A stretch of 64,000 bases of DNA from Gemmobacter aquatilis (GTDB taxonomy: Bacteria; Pseudomonadota; Alphaproteobacteria; Rhodobacterales; Rhodobacteraceae), in NCBI RefSeq assembly GCF_900110025.1, contig NZ_FOCE01000002.1, forward strand, positions 558,001 through 622,000. The letters are read 5' to 3'. The notes below the pieces were generated by a model. That model saw nothing but the letters and a program-made list of their open reading frames with translations. It did no database searches and was not told the DNA's origin. A program made the position numbers and the translations under genes. Of this stretch, positions 9,126-18,914 are shown one piece after another (the first letter of the stretch is position 1; every line of letters starts with the position of its first letter).

Positions 9126-11666
9126 TCACTCCATCGGCTCGGTCAGCGCCAGATGTGCCGCTGCAAGCCGCGCAAGTGGAACGCGGTAGGGCGAACAGCT
9201 GACATAATCGAAGCCAGCCTTGCGGCAGAAGGCAATCGATTCGGGGTTTCCGCCATGTTCACCGCAGATCGAAAGGGTGAGATTCGGTCGCGTCTTGCGT
9301 CCGCGTTCGGCACCGATCAACAGCAATTCCCCCACCCCGTCCACATCCAGAATATGGAACGGATCCTCGGGGAAGACGCCCTGCTGGACATAGGTGTTCA
9401 TGAAACGCCCGGCGTCGTCGCGGCTCAACCCATAGGTCATCTGCGTCAGGTCGTTGGTGCCGAAAGACAGGAACGCGGCGTGCTGGGCAATTTCGCCGGC
9501 CCGCAGGGCGGCGCGCGGCGTTTCGACCATCACCCCCAGCCGGAAATCGAAGGCTACCCCGGTCTTGCTGCGCACCGCCGCCGCAACCGCGTCGATCCGG
9601 GTCTTGACCAGCTCCACCTCGCGCCGGGCCGAAACCAGCGGGATCATGATTTCCGGCACCACAGGCTCGCCCCGCTGCGCGGTTTCCACCGTCGCCTCGA
9701 AGATCGCGCGCACCTGCATGTCATAGATTTCGGGCAGCACGACGCCCAGCCGGACCCCGCGCATCCCCAGCATCGGGTTGAATTCCGCCAGTGCCTCGGC
9801 CCGGCGCGTCACTTCGGACAGCGGGCGATCCAGCGCCTCGGCCAACTCGCGCAGGCCCTCGCGGGAATGGGGCAGAAACTCGTGCAACGGCGGGTCGAAC
9901 AAGCGGATACAGACCGGAAGACCCCGCATGATTTCAAAGAGTTGCGAGAAATCCGCTCGCTGCATCGGCAGCAGTCGCACCAGCGCCGCCGCGCGGTCCT
10001 TGGGCGTGTCGGCAAAGATCATCTCGCGCATGGCGACAAGGCGATCCTCGTCAAAGAACATGTGCTCGGTCCGGCACAGCCCGATGCCTTGCGCCTTGAA
10101 ATCGCGGGCGGTCTGGGCATCGGCGGGCGTGTCGGCATTGGCGCGGATGCCGATATCGCGGAACTCATCCGCCCAATCCAGAAGCTGGCGGAAAGCATCA
10201 TCCTGCGCCGAAGGCAGCATGTCGGCCACGCCCACCAGCGCCTCGCCACTGGTGCCGTCCACCGTGATCACATCCCCTTCGCGGAAGATACGGCCATCGC
10301 GGGCCACCAGTTTCTTGTCGCGCACGTCCAGCTGCATATCCGAGGCGCCGACGATGCAGGGCAGGCCAAGCCCGCGCCCGATCACGGCGGCATGGCTGGT
10401 CATCCCCCCCCGCTCGGTCAGCACCGCCGAGGCAGAGTGCATGCCGCGAATATCCTCGGGCGCGGTTTCGCGCCGCACCAGAATACAAGGTTCCCCGCGC
10501 GAAGCCGAGGCCTGCGCGGCCTGCGAGCTGAACACGATCCTGCCGGTTGCCGCCCCCGGGCTGGCCGCGATGCCGCGCACGAACACATCGCGCGGCCCAC
10601 GCGGATCGACCTGCGGGTGCAGCAGTTCCGACAGCGCGCGCGGTTCCACCCGCAGCACGGCCTCTGACGGGGTGATCACCCCGTCCAGCGCCAGCGCCAC
10701 TGCGATCTTCAGCCCGGCGCGGGTCGAGCGTTGTACCTTCACCGCATCGAGAACGGCCAGCTTGCCGTCTTCGATGGTGAATTCGATCTGCATTTCCTCG
10801 CGCAGTTTCTGGCGGCAGGCAGCGCCGTGGCGCAACAGATCGGCAAAGACATCGGGGGCAAGCTCTTCCAGCGAGGGGCCGCGCGCATCACGGGTCAGAT
10901 AGATTGCCTCGGTCTTGCTCAGCGCATCGCGGCCCTGGCTCTGCCCCAGATACCGGCCCTTGATCTGCGCGTCGCCGGTGACCGGATCGACAAACTGGAT
11001 CACGCCCGAGCCGGAAATCCCCTGCCCGATCCCCTGCGCCATCTGCTGCACCACCAGCCCCAGCGCGGATTCCGCCGGGGCACCCTTGGCCTGCCGCAAC
11101 AGGCGGGCAGTCGTGCCCTCCCACGCCCGGGCCATGGAGCGCAGCACGTCCGACAGTTGCCGCGCCGGATCTTCGGGGAAGGGTTCGTCCATCTCCAGCT
11201 TGTAAGAGCGCAGCGCATCATGCAGCCCCTCGGCGGTGGGCGGCAGCGCGTCGAACATGTCGGGGTCAAGCCGCGCGACATGGACGGCATAGCCCTGCAC
11301 GAAGCGCAGATACAGCGCATCGGCGGCGGCCTTGCCATGGGTCAGCGCCAGCCGGTCATGCCGGGCGGCGTTGAACCCGATGTTGAGAATGGTGGCCGGG
11401 CCGCCCCAATCGGGGTTTTCCGGCGAGGGGCGGACCGAGATCAGCGGATCTGGGCCGAAATGTTCCAGAATGGCGCGGCAGTCGATCACCTGCCCCGAGG
11501 CGATGGCGCGCACCGAAGTGGCGGGCAGTGCCACGGTCAGCGGCACCGGCAGGTCAAGGCGCACCAGTCTTTGCAGGCACTTGGCCCGCCAGCCATGCAG
11601 CGCCGGGGTAATCCGGGCCGTGGGGGTGACGATGGTGAATTCGGGAAGAAGGTCGTGTTTCTGCAC
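9126..11666 (-). CDS. Pyruvate,phosphate dikinase-like protein with degenerate ATP-grasp domain
   Basis: 846 residues, slightly shorter than canonical PPDK (about 875-890). The phosphohistidine domain (TERGGMTSHAAVIGR, His near residue 425) and the PEP/pyruvate barrel are intact: GIGLCRTEHMFF, IRLFDPPLHEFLP, SFGTNDLTQM and the catalytic cysteine in LSICGEHGG (about residue 801). The N-terminal nucleotide domain is not: the usual GGKGxNLAEM is replaced by HGWRAKCLQRL, SVRSG by SVRPSP, and the LQTRxGKRT ATP-site arginine region by LDAVKVQRSTRAG. It may therefore be a PEP-binding or regulatory phosphotransfer protein and not an ATP-dependent dikinase. It lies 100 bp downstream of glyS. Confidence 0.85.
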   Translation of the reverse strand: MQKHDLLPEFTIVTPTARITPALHGWRAKCLQRLVRLDLPVPLTVALPATSVRAIASGQVIDCRAILEHFGPDPLISVRPSPENPDWGGPATILNIGFNAARHDRLALTHGKAAADALYLRFVQGYAVHVARLDPDMFDALPPTAEGLHDALRSYKLEMDEPFPEDPARQLSDVLRSMARAWEGTTARLLRQAKGAPAESALGLVVQQMAQGIGQGISGSGVIQFVDPVTGDAQIKGRYLGQSQGRDALSKTEAIYLTRDARGPSLEELAPDVFADLLRHGAACRQKLREEMQIEFTIEDGKLAVLDAVKVQRSTRAGLKIAVALALDGVITPSEAVLRVEPRALSELLHPQVDPRGPRDVFVRGIAASPGAATGRIVFSSQAAQASASRGEPCILVRRETAPEDIRGMHSASAVLTERGGMTSHAAVIGRGLGLPCIVGASDMQLDVRDKKLVARDGRIFREGDVITVDGTSGEALVGVADMLPSAQDDAFRQLLDWADEFRDIGIRANADTPADAQTARDFKAQGIGLCRTEHMFFDEDRLVAMREMIFADTPKDRAAALVRLLPMQRADFSQLFEIMRGLPVCIRLFDPPLHEFLPHSREGLRELAEALDRPLSEVTRRAEALAEFNPMLGMRGVRLGVVLPEIYDMQVRAIFEATVETAQRGEPVVPEIMIPLVSARREVELVKTRIDAVAAAVRSKTGVAFDFRLGVMVETPRAALRAGEIAQHAAFLSFGTNDLTQMTYGLSRDDAGRFMNTYVQQGVFPEDPFHILDVDGVGELLLIGAERGRKTRPNLTLSICGEHGGNPESIAFCRKAGFDYVSCSPYRVPLARLAAAHLALTEPME

Positions 11667-11730
11667 TGCGGCGGCCTTTCGGTTCGCGGGCAGAATACGC
11701 TTATCGCGAAGTCGCGCAAGCGGAGAGGTG

Positions 11731-11753
11731 GCGGGGGGCCGACGGCCCCCCGC
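11731..11753. terminator. Strong GC hairpin between glyS and the PPDK-like gene
   Basis: A perfect 10-bp inverted repeat (GCGGGGGGCC, loop GAC, GGCCCCCCGC). On the minus strand, the direction of transcription here, no T tract follows, so it may attenuate, protect mRNA ends or terminate only weakly. It resembles the stem part of the dispersed elements listed elsewhere but lacks their TATTT tail. Confidence 0.5.
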
Positions 11754-11766
11754 AGGCCTTTTGGGA

Positions 11767-14028
11767 TCAGCCTTCGACCTTGGTCAGATCGGCGACCTGC
11801 GCCACCAGCGCACGGATGCGGTGCAGCAGGTTCAGCCGGTTGCGGCGGACGATGGCATTGTCGCTATTGACCTGCACGGCGGTAAAGAAAGCGTCGATCG
11901 GCGCGCGCAATTTGGCCATGGCGGCCATGGCGGCGGCGAAATCCTCGGCGGCCATGGCAGGCTTGATCGCCGCCTCGCCCGCATCGAGCGCGGCAAACAG
12001 GGCGCGTTCTTCGTCGGTTTCCGCGAATTTCGGATCGGCGCCGAAGGAATACTCCACCCCGTCCTTCTGTTCGGCCTGGGTGAGGATATTGTTCGCGCGC
12101 TTGAAGCCTTGCAGCAGGTTGGTGCCGTCTTCGGTTTTCAGGAAGGCCTGCAACGCCTCGGCCCGCTTCACCAGCAGAGTGAGGTCGTCATTGCCGGGCA
12201 TGGCGAGACAGGCGTCGATCACATCGTGACGGATGCCTTGATCGCGGAGGAAGACTTTTAGGCGGTCGTGGAAGAAGGTGAGGAGGTCGGAGACAAGTTC
12301 AGGCACACGCTCTTGCCGGTAAACACCCATCAGGCCGTTATCCATCGCGTCATCAAAAAACTTTGCAAACGCTTCAGGTGTGCCTCGAAATCTTTCAATC
12401 TGACCATCATACTTGTTGATGAAGTCCTCTGAAAATGTAGCACGCGCGTGCTTAACGGCGAGTAAGAAACTTGCCTGATTGGAGTTCAGTCTGCACCACT
12501 CTGACTCCGCCAAGCCGTCCCTAAACTGCTGTTCCAGCCCAACCCGCACCCCATTCCCCAGCACCAACCTAATCACCCCCAGCGCGGCGCGACGCAGCGC
12601 GAAGGGGTCTTTGCTCCCCGTGGGTTTCTCGTCAATCGCCCAGAAGCCGGTCAGCGTGTCGATCTTGTCGGCCAGCGCCACGGCCACCGATACCGGCTCG
12701 GTTGGCACGGCATCCGATGGCCCCAGCGGCGAGTAGTGATCGCGGGCGGCGTTGGCGACGGCTTCGGGTTGGCCCGCCTCCAGCGCGTAATAGCGGCCCA
12801 TCGTGCCTTGCAGTTCCGGGAACTCGCCCACCATGGCAGAGCGCAGGTCCAGCTTGGCAATGCGGGCGGCCTGTTCGGCCTGATCGGCATCGGCGCCGAC
12901 CAAGGGCGCGATCTCGCGCGCCAGCGCGGCGATCCGCGCGATCCGGTCGGCCTGTGACCCGAGCTTGTTGTGGAAGGTCACCGATTTCAGGCCCTCGACC
13001 CAGCCGGTCATCCCCGCCTTCGCCTCGCGCAGGTCATTCTCCCAGAAGAATTTCGCATCCGACAGGCGCGCCGACAGCACCTTCAGGTTGCCCTGCAGGA
13101 TCGTAGCGCCATGGTCGGCGGTTTCGCGGTTGGCGACGGTCACGAAGCCTTCGATCCGGCCAGTTTTCGGGTTCTTGACCGAGAAGAATTTCTGATGTTC
13201 GCGCATCGAGGTTTGCAGAACCTCGGGCGGCAGATGCAGGAAGGCCTCGCCAATGGCGCCCATCAGCACCACCGGCCATTCCACCAGCCCGGCCACCTCG
13301 GTCAGCAGCCCGGCATCGGGCACGACTTCAAGACCCCGCGCAAAGGCCTGATTTTGCGCATCATTCCAGATATGTGCCTCGCGTTCGGCGCTGTCCAGCA
13401 TCACGAAGGCGCGGCGCAGCTTGGCGGTGTAATCGTCAAAGCCCGTCACCGGGAAGCGCGCGGGCGACATGAAGCGGTGGCCGCCAGTGGTGTTGCCCGC
13501 CACGATGCCATCGACATTCAGCGGCACAACCTCGGCCCCGCCCTCATCGCTCAGCAGGCACAGGATGGAATGGAGCGGGCGCACCCAGCGCAGGTTGCCA
13601 GACCCCCAGCGCATGGATTTCGGCCAGGGGAAGGTGCGGATGGCGGTTTCCAGCACCTCGGCCACGATCTCGGCAGCCTTGCGGCCCGGCTTTTCGAGGA
13701 CGGCGAAATAGACCTCGGCCTTCTTGTCGGCGCGTTTTTCCAACTGGTCCAGCGTCAGCCCCGTGGCGCGCAAGAACCCGTCAAGTGCGGCGGCGGGCGC
13801 ATCGGTGCGCGGGCCCTTGCGTTCCTCGCGCACGGCGCGGCTTTCGGCGGTCAGGCCGTGAATCGTCAGCGTCAGGCGGCGCGGCGTCGAGAACGCCCCG
13901 GCGCTTTCATAGGTCAGCCCCGCCGCAACCAGCCCGTCGGTGACCAGTTTCTTCAGATCCTCGCGCGCACGCCCCTGCATCCGCGCCGGGATTTCCTCGG
14001 AGAAGAGTTCAATCAAGAGTTCGGGCAT
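11767..14028 (-). CDS. glyS: Glycine--tRNA ligase beta subunit
   Basis: 753 residues. The beta subunit of the heterotetrameric bacterial glycyl-tRNA synthetase, which binds tRNA-Gly. It begins [21 protein letters not shown], the family hallmark, and contains the usual internal FAVLEKPGRKAAEIV, MRWGSGNLRWVRPLHSI and DKIDTLTGFWA segments, with a C-terminal DALR-like anticodon domain (NRLNLLHRIR). Its start overlaps the end of the small membrane-anchored gene by 20 bp, making glyQ-orf-glyS one unit. Confidence 0.97.
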   Translation of the reverse strand: MPELLIELFSEEIPARMQGRAREDLKKLVTDGLVAAGLTYESAGAFSTPRRLTLTIHGLTAESRAVREERKGPRTDAPAAALDGFLRATGLTLDQLEKRADKKAEVYFAVLEKPGRKAAEIVAEVLETAIRTFPWPKSMRWGSGNLRWVRPLHSILCLLSDEGGAEVVPLNVDGIVAGNTTGGHRFMSPARFPVTGFDDYTAKLRRAFVMLDSAEREAHIWNDAQNQAFARGLEVVPDAGLLTEVAGLVEWPVVLMGAIGEAFLHLPPEVLQTSMREHQKFFSVKNPKTGRIEGFVTVANRETADHGATILQGNLKVLSARLSDAKFFWENDLREAKAGMTGWVEGLKSVTFHNKLGSQADRIARIAALAREIAPLVGADADQAEQAARIAKLDLRSAMVGEFPELQGTMGRYYALEAGQPEAVANAARDHYSPLGPSDAVPTEPVSVAVALADKIDTLTGFWAIDEKPTGSKDPFALRRAALGVIRLVLGNGVRVGLEQQFRDGLAESEWCRLNSNQASFLLAVKHARATFSEDFINKYDGQIERFRGTPEAFAKFFDDAMDNGLMGVYRQERVPELVSDLLTFFHDRLKVFLRDQGIRHDVIDACLAMPGNDDLTLLVKRAEALQAFLKTEDGTNLLQGFKRANNILTQAEQKDGVEYSFGADPKFAETDEERALFAALDAGEAAIKPAMAAEDFAAAMAAMAKLRAPIDAFFTAVQVNSDNAIVRRNRLNLLHRIRALVAQVADLTKVEG

Positions 14029-14506
14029 TGGGATCTTCTTTCAGCTTGTCGTTGAGCTGGTGCCAGGCGAAGGCGCGCCCGTCGGGAAAGACGGCGACAA
14101 CACGATCGACACCCGGCACGATGTCTTGCACAGAAAGGAAGGCGATGGCTTCGCCGGTTTCCAGCGCGGTGGTGATCTGGCCCGCATCGAAACAGTCGAA
14201 CCAGCCGGGCGCCACCAGCGGTTGGGCGGCGTCATAGACCTTGTAGGTCTCGGTCAGCATGGCTTGCGTCAGCGGCGTGTGGAAACAGGCGCGAAAGCGC
14301 AGCGGCGACGAGGTGGCGTCGATGCCCTGCACATTGTCGGCCAGGATCACCTCGGGCGCTTCGCCCAGGATCGGGGTCAGCGCGATTTCCGCCCCCGGCT
14401 CGAACCGCGCGGGTTCGTAGAAGGCGTAGACCTGCAGGTAATACATCGCGATACCGGCAACGGCAGCAATCACGACCAGCCCTCCTGCGACGATCTTGCC
14501 ATTCAC
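14009..14506 (-). CDS. Membrane-anchored protein of unknown function (DUF6446-like) inside the gly operon
   Basis: 165 residues. One N-terminal membrane segment ([23 protein letters not shown]) and then a periplasmic-type domain with two cysteines (FRACFHTPL and [10 protein letters not shown]). The GTG start at 14506 overlaps the glyQ stop (GTGA), which decides the start; the 3' end overlaps glyS by 20 bp. I recognise it as a family found between glyQ and glyS in Rhodobacteraceae; no function is known to me. Translational coupling ensures expression with glycyl-tRNA synthetase, but a mechanistic link is not evident. Confidence 0.75.
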   Translation of the reverse strand: MNGKIVAGGLVVIAAVAGIAMYYLQVYAFYEPARFEPGAEIALTPILGEAPEVILADNVQGIDATSSPLRFRACFHTPLTQAMLTETYKVYDAAQPLVAPGWFDCFDAGQITTALETGEAIAFLSVQDIVPGVDRVVAVFPDGRAFAWHQLNDKLKEDPNARTLD

Positions 14507-15438
14507 GCCACAGCCTCCACCGAGGCGCCCGCTTCGGTCTGCACAAAGGCATCGGCGCATTGCTTGGCAAGCGCGCGGACGCGGCCAATATAGGCCTGCC
14601 GTTCGGTGACGGAAATCACGCCGCGCGCATCCAGCAGGTTGAACAGGTGGCTGGCCTTGATGCACTGGTCATAGGCCGGGTGGGCCATGATGATCCGCTT
14701 GCCGCTGTTGGGGTCCGCCGGATCGAAGGCCAGCAAGCGTTCACATTCAGCCTCGGCCTCGGCAAAGTTGCGGAACAGTTTGTCGGTATCGGCACCGTCG
14801 AAATTGTGGCGCGAGTATTCTTCCTCGGTCTGGCGGAAGATATCGCCGTATTTCAGTGGGATGGGCGAGGACGGATCGTTGAACGGCATGTCCATCACAT
14901 GGTCGATGCCCAGCACATACATGGCCAGACGCTCCAACCCATAGGTCAGCTCGCCCGACACCGGGCGGCAGTCATGGCCGCCGACCTGCTGGAAATAGGT
15001 GAACTGGCTGACTTCCATCCCGTCGCACCAGACCTCCCATCCCAGACCCCAGGCGCCCAGAGTGGGGCTTTCCCAGTCATCCTCGACAAAGCGGATGTCA
15101 TGCAGCGCGGTGTCGATGCCGATGGCATCCAGGCTGCCCAGATACAGATCCTGCAGGTTCGGCGGCGAGGGTTTGATCAGCACCTGATATTGGTAATAAT
15201 GCTGCAGGCGGTTGGGGTTCTCGCCATAGCGCCCGTCGGTCGGGCGGCGCGAGGGTTGCACATAGGCGGCGGCCCAGGGCTTGTTGCCAAGGCTGCGCAG
15301 CGTGGTCGCCGGGTGGAAGGTGCCCGCCCCCACCTCCATGTCATAGGGCTGCAGCACGGCGCAGCCCTGTGCGCCCCAGTAGGTCATCAGGCGCAGGATG
15401 ATTTCCTGAAAGCTGCGGGGGGTATCGGCTGCGGGCAT
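14503..15438 (-). CDS. glyQ: Glycine--tRNA ligase alpha subunit
   Basis: 311 residues. The catalytic class II subunit that activates glycine. It contains the characteristic [35 protein letters not shown] (motif region), [20 protein letters not shown] and [14 protein letters not shown] segments. Upstream gene of the operon with the DUF6446-like gene and glyS. The 179-bp region to the divergent secreted-protein gene should hold its promoter. Confidence 0.98.
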   Translation of the reverse strand: MPAADTPRSFQEIILRLMTYWGAQGCAVLQPYDMEVGAGTFHPATTLRSLGNKPWAAAYVQPSRRPTDGRYGENPNRLQHYYQYQVLIKPSPPNLQDLYLGSLDAIGIDTALHDIRFVEDDWESPTLGAWGLGWEVWCDGMEVSQFTYFQQVGGHDCRPVSGELTYGLERLAMYVLGIDHVMDMPFNDPSSPIPLKYGDIFRQTEEEYSRHNFDGADTDKLFRNFAEAEAECERLLAFDPADPNSGKRIIMAHPAYDQCIKASHLFNLLDARGVISVTERQAYIGRVRALAKQCADAFVQTEAGASVEAVA

Positions 15439-15617
15439 CTGGACCTCTCGGGCGGACCTTTTCGGAAAGCTGTGCTTCCATAGGCATCAGGCGCGAAAGC
15501 GTCAATGAGGGCCCGCTCGCGCAACTGTCAGAATTCGCCCCCCCATCGCCTGTTTGCACTGGCCGCGTGGCCCGTGTAACGCTGCGGGCAATTCGATGTG
15601 ACAGGACATTAGCAGCA

Positions 15618-17351
15618 ATGAAACACCTGATTTTTCTGCTCGGCCTTGTGATGCTGGCGGCCTTCGGATCGACGGCCCGGGCGCAAGAGCAGTTCTGGCT
15701 GCAGATCGAGGCGCAGCCCGGCCTTGCAGCGGCAGAGGATCGCGCGCGCGCCTATGCCGCGCTGTTCCCCGATGTGGCCGGGTTTTCGATGCGCAGCGGC
15801 TGGTTCGCCATCGCCCTTGGCCCCTATCTTCAACGCGACGCGGCCGAGGATCAACTGGGCAAGCTGAAACGCGAAGGCCTGATCCCCCGCGACAGCTTCA
15901 TCGCCGAAGCGGCCACACTGGGCGCGCCATTCTTTCCGCAGGGCCTGACTCTGACACCGCCCGCCGCCGTGCCGGAGGTGGTGGCCGAACCCGCCCCGCC
16001 CGTTATCCCACCCGTCATCCCGATGGAGGAAACCCCGGAAGAAGCCCGCGCCGCAGAGGCTGCGCTGAGCCCCGAAGCGCGACAAGAATTACAGACCGCC
16101 CTGCAATGGTTCGGCTTCTATGCCGCCCGCATCGACGGCGCTTTTGGCCCCGGCACCCGCAAGAGCATGGCCGCCTGGCAAGAAGCCAACGGGCTGGAGC
16201 CGACAGGCATCCTGACCACCGCCCAACGCGACAGCCTGCTGGCCGCCTATGAGACGGCGCAAGCCGCCCTTGGCCTGCAACTGCTGACCGAGGAAGAGGC
16301 CGGGATCGAGATCACTCTGCCGACCGCGCTGGTGGAGTTCGACCATTACGAGCCGCCCTTCGTGCATTACCGCGCCAAAGGTGGTTCGGGGGTGAAGGTG
16401 ATCCTAATCTCGCAACCCGGCGATCAGTCCACGCTGTACGGCCTCTATGACGTGCTGCAAACGCTGGAAGACGTGCCGCTGGACGGCCCGCGCAGCCGCT
16501 CCGAACGCAGCTTCACCATCGACGGGCGCAGCCCGATGGTGGCCAGCCACAGCTATGTCGAACTGTCGAAAGGGCTGGTGAAGGGCTATATGCTGGTCTG
16601 GGATCCGCGCGCCGAGGATGGTATGGATCGCGTGCTGGCGGCGATGCAGGCCAGCTTCCGCTCGGTCGGGGACAAGGCGCTGGACCCCGGTCTGGTGCCG
16701 ATGGCCGAAGACAGCCGCCGCGGCCTGCTGTCGGGTCTGGAAGTGCGGCGGCCGGAATTTTCGCGCAGCGGCTTTTACGTCGATGCCGGGGGCGCCGTGC
16801 TGACCACGCGCGAGGCGGTGGAAGGCTGCAACCGTGTGACGCTGGATCTGCGGGTCGAGGCGGATGTGGTGTTTTCGGATGCGGCCACGGGGCTGGCGCT
16901 GCTGAAGCCACGCAGCCAGTTGTCGCCGCCCGCAGTTGCCGCATTGCTCAGCGGACAGCCACGCATCGGGCAAGAGGTGGCCGTGTCGGGCTACAGCTAT
17001 GGCGACACCTTGCCCGCACCAACGCTGACCTATGGCGCGCTGGCCGATGTGAAGGGGCTGGATGGCGAAGCCGCGCTGGCGCGGCTGGAGATGGAGGTTC
17101 TGCCGGGCGATGCGGGTGGGCCGGTGCTGGATGGATCGGGCGCGGTGATCGGGATGCTGCTGCCGCGCGATGACAGCGCGCCACGCAAACTGCCCGCCTC
17201 GGTCAGCCATGCACTGCAAGCCGCAGCCCTTGCCCCCCGCCTTGCTGCTGCCGGCATCACGCCCCGCGCGGCAGAAAGCAAAGGCGCCTTGGCCCCTGAG
17301 GATCTGAGCCGCCTTGCCACCGGCATGACCGTGCTGGTTTCCTGCTGGTAA
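15618..17351 (+). CDS. Secreted protein: peptidoglycan-binding domain plus catalytically dead trypsin-like domain
   Basis: 577 residues from the ATG giving MKHLIFLLGLVMLAAF, a signal peptide ending ARAQ. Residues about 22-110 resemble a SPOR-like repeat region. A proline-rich linker follows, then a PG_binding_1 domain (ALQWFGFYAARIDGAFGPGT, about 155-210). A middle domain precedes a C-terminal chymotrypsin-like fold (about 380-520). The three catalytic positions are replaced: Glu399 where VLTxxH has His, Gly425 in GLALLKP where Asp is usual, and Ala499 in PGDAGGPV where Ser is usual. It is therefore likely a binding or scaffold protein at the periplasmic cell wall and not a protease. A terminator follows. 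Confidence 0.85.
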   Translation: MKHLIFLLGLVMLAAFGSTARAQEQFWLQIEAQPGLAAAEDRARAYAALFPDVAGFSMRSGWFAIALGPYLQRDAAEDQLGKLKREGLIPRDSFIAEAATLGAPFFPQGLTLTPPAAVPEVVAEPAPPVIPPVIPMEETPEEARAAEAALSPEARQELQTALQWFGFYAARIDGAFGPGTRKSMAAWQEANGLEPTGILTTAQRDSLLAAYETAQAALGLQLLTEEEAGIEITLPTALVEFDHYEPPFVHYRAKGGSGVKVILISQPGDQSTLYGLYDVLQTLEDVPLDGPRSRSERSFTIDGRSPMVASHSYVELSKGLVKGYMLVWDPRAEDGMDRVLAAMQASFRSVGDKALDPGLVPMAEDSRRGLLSGLEVRRPEFSRSGFYVDAGGAVLTTREAVEGCNRVTLDLRVEADVVFSDAATGLALLKPRSQLSPPAVAALLSGQPRIGQEVAVSGYSYGDTLPAPTLTYGALADVKGLDGEAALARLEMEVLPGDAGGPVLDGSGAVIGMLLPRDDSAPRKLPASVSHALQAAALAPRLAAAGITPRAAESKGALAPEDLSRLATGMTVLVSCW

Positions 17352-17372
17352 GTCCTGCCAAGGCGTAACGGC

Positions 17373-17400
17373 AAGGGCCGCCCCTCACCGGGCGGCCCTT
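17373..17400. terminator. Bidirectional terminator between the pseudoprotease gene and trkH
   Basis: An 11-bp perfect inverted repeat, AAGGGCCGCCC with loop CTCACC and GGGCGGCCCTT, lying between two convergent genes. The T tract is short (TTT on plus). Confidence 0.85.
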
Positions 17401-17405
17401 TGCGT

Positions 17406-18854
17406 TCAGCCCCGCCAGAAGCGCGGCATCACCACCACGAAAATCGCCAGCAACGACAACCGCCCCAGCAACATGGTGACGATCATGATCCACTTCGCCG
17501 CCGTCGGGAAATCAATATAGGTGCCGGTCTCGGCCACCATCGGCCCGATCCCGTAACCGATATTCCCCAGAGACGACCAGATCGAGAAGATCGCCGATTG
17601 CAGATCGGCGCCGGTCAGCGTCAGACCCACGCTGAGCACCCCGATCAACAGGATGTAGCTGGTCACGAACATGGTAACCCCGTTGAGCGTTTCGGCATCC
17701 ACCGAGCGTCCGGCATAGCGCACCGGCTCCACCCGGTGCGGCTCGGCGATCAGGCGCATCTGGGCACGCACCGCGCTCATCGCCACCTGCGTGCGGAATA
17801 CCGTCAGCCCGCCGGAGGATGACCCCGAACAGCCACCAATCACCCCGACGACAAAGGCCACGACCAGCGCAAAGCCCCCCCAGCCGCCGAAACTGCCGGA
17901 AAAGAACCCCGTCCCGGTCATGATCGACACGATGTTGAACAGTGTCTCGCGGAATACCGGCTCGGGGCTGTCACCGCTGGTCAGCACGCGCCACGCCGTC
18001 ACCGCCAGCGTCGCCGCTGCCATCCACACGACGTAAGAGCGCACCTGAGGGTCGCGCCACAAGGCGCCGCTGCGCCCGGTCACCATCTGCACATAGCGGA
18101 TATAGGGCATGGCCGAAATCGCCATGAAGAAGGCCCCGGCATATTCCCCAGCCCCAGAATAGACGGAGAACGAACTGTCCTGCGGCGAAAACCCGCCAGT
18201 GGCGACCGTGGCAAAGGCATTGACCACCGCATCCAGCGCATTCATTCCGATCGCCTTGTAGACCAGCAGGCAAGCCACGGTCAGCCCGGCATAGACCCCC
18301 ACCAGCGACAGCGCGATGTCACTGGCGCGCGGCAGGATTTTGCCGAAGGTGTCAAACCCCTCGGTCTTGAAGAACTGCATCCCCCCCACCCGCATCACCG
18401 GCAGGAAGATCATCGCGATGAAGGCGATCCCCAGCCCGCCCAGCCAGTTGAGCATCCCGCGCCACAGGTTCATGCCCGCCGGCAGGTCGGTCAGCCCGAC
18501 AATCACCGTCGATCCGGTGGTGGTGATGCCCGACACTGCCTCGAAATAGGCATCGGTGAAAGACAGGTGCGGCGCCCCTAGCATGAGCGGCAGTGCCCCC
18601 GCCAGCGGGGTCAGCACCCAGATCCCGAAGGTCAGCAGAAAGGCCGAACGGATGTCAAAGGCGCGGCGCAGCGCGCCTTGCGTGGCCAGCGTTACACAGC
18701 CCCCCACCCCGGCTGTGATGATCGCCGCCTGCACCATGGCACTGGCATTGCCATTGTCCATCGCCCAGTCCAGTGCGGCGGGAATCAGCATCAGGCTGCC
18801 CAGAAGCAGCAACAACCGGCCAAGGATATTGGCGACAGGGGCAAGGTCGATCAT
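17406..18854 (-). CDS. trkH: TrkH-family potassium uptake protein, membrane subunit
   Basis: 482 residues with 10-12 hydrophobic segments. It has the repeated membrane-pore-membrane units of the Trk/Ktr family with selectivity-loop glycines (SGITTTGSTV, ATVATGGFSPQ, IMTGTGFFSG, SSLGNIGYG). TrkH imports K+ together with NAD-binding TrkA, which is not in this window. Probably monocistronic, ending at the shared terminator. Confidence 0.93.
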   Translation of the reverse strand: MIDLAPVANILGRLLLLLGSLMLIPAALDWAMDNGNASAMVQAAIITAGVGGCVTLATQGALRRAFDIRSAFLLTFGIWVLTPLAGALPLMLGAPHLSFTDAYFEAVSGITTTGSTVIVGLTDLPAGMNLWRGMLNWLGGLGIAFIAMIFLPVMRVGGMQFFKTEGFDTFGKILPRASDIALSLVGVYAGLTVACLLVYKAIGMNALDAVVNAFATVATGGFSPQDSSFSVYSGAGEYAGAFFMAISAMPYIRYVQMVTGRSGALWRDPQVRSYVVWMAAATLAVTAWRVLTSGDSPEPVFRETLFNIVSIMTGTGFFSGSFGGWGGFALVVAFVVGVIGGCSGSSSGGLTVFRTQVAMSAVRAQMRLIAEPHRVEPVRYAGRSVDAETLNGVTMFVTSYILLIGVLSVGLTLTGADLQSAIFSIWSSLGNIGYGIGPMVAETGTYIDFPTAAKWIMIVTMLLGRLSLLAIFVVVMPRFWRG

Positions 18855-18914
18855 GGTGGCGGAGCCTTGTCCGCCACCGGGGGTGAAGTCAAGCCACCGC
18901 TTGCAGGCTGCAAA

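Noticed and set aside
11731-11753. Hairpin as a definite terminator of glyS
   Set aside because: No T tract follows on the transcribed strand, so it is reported only as a hairpin with moderate confidence.
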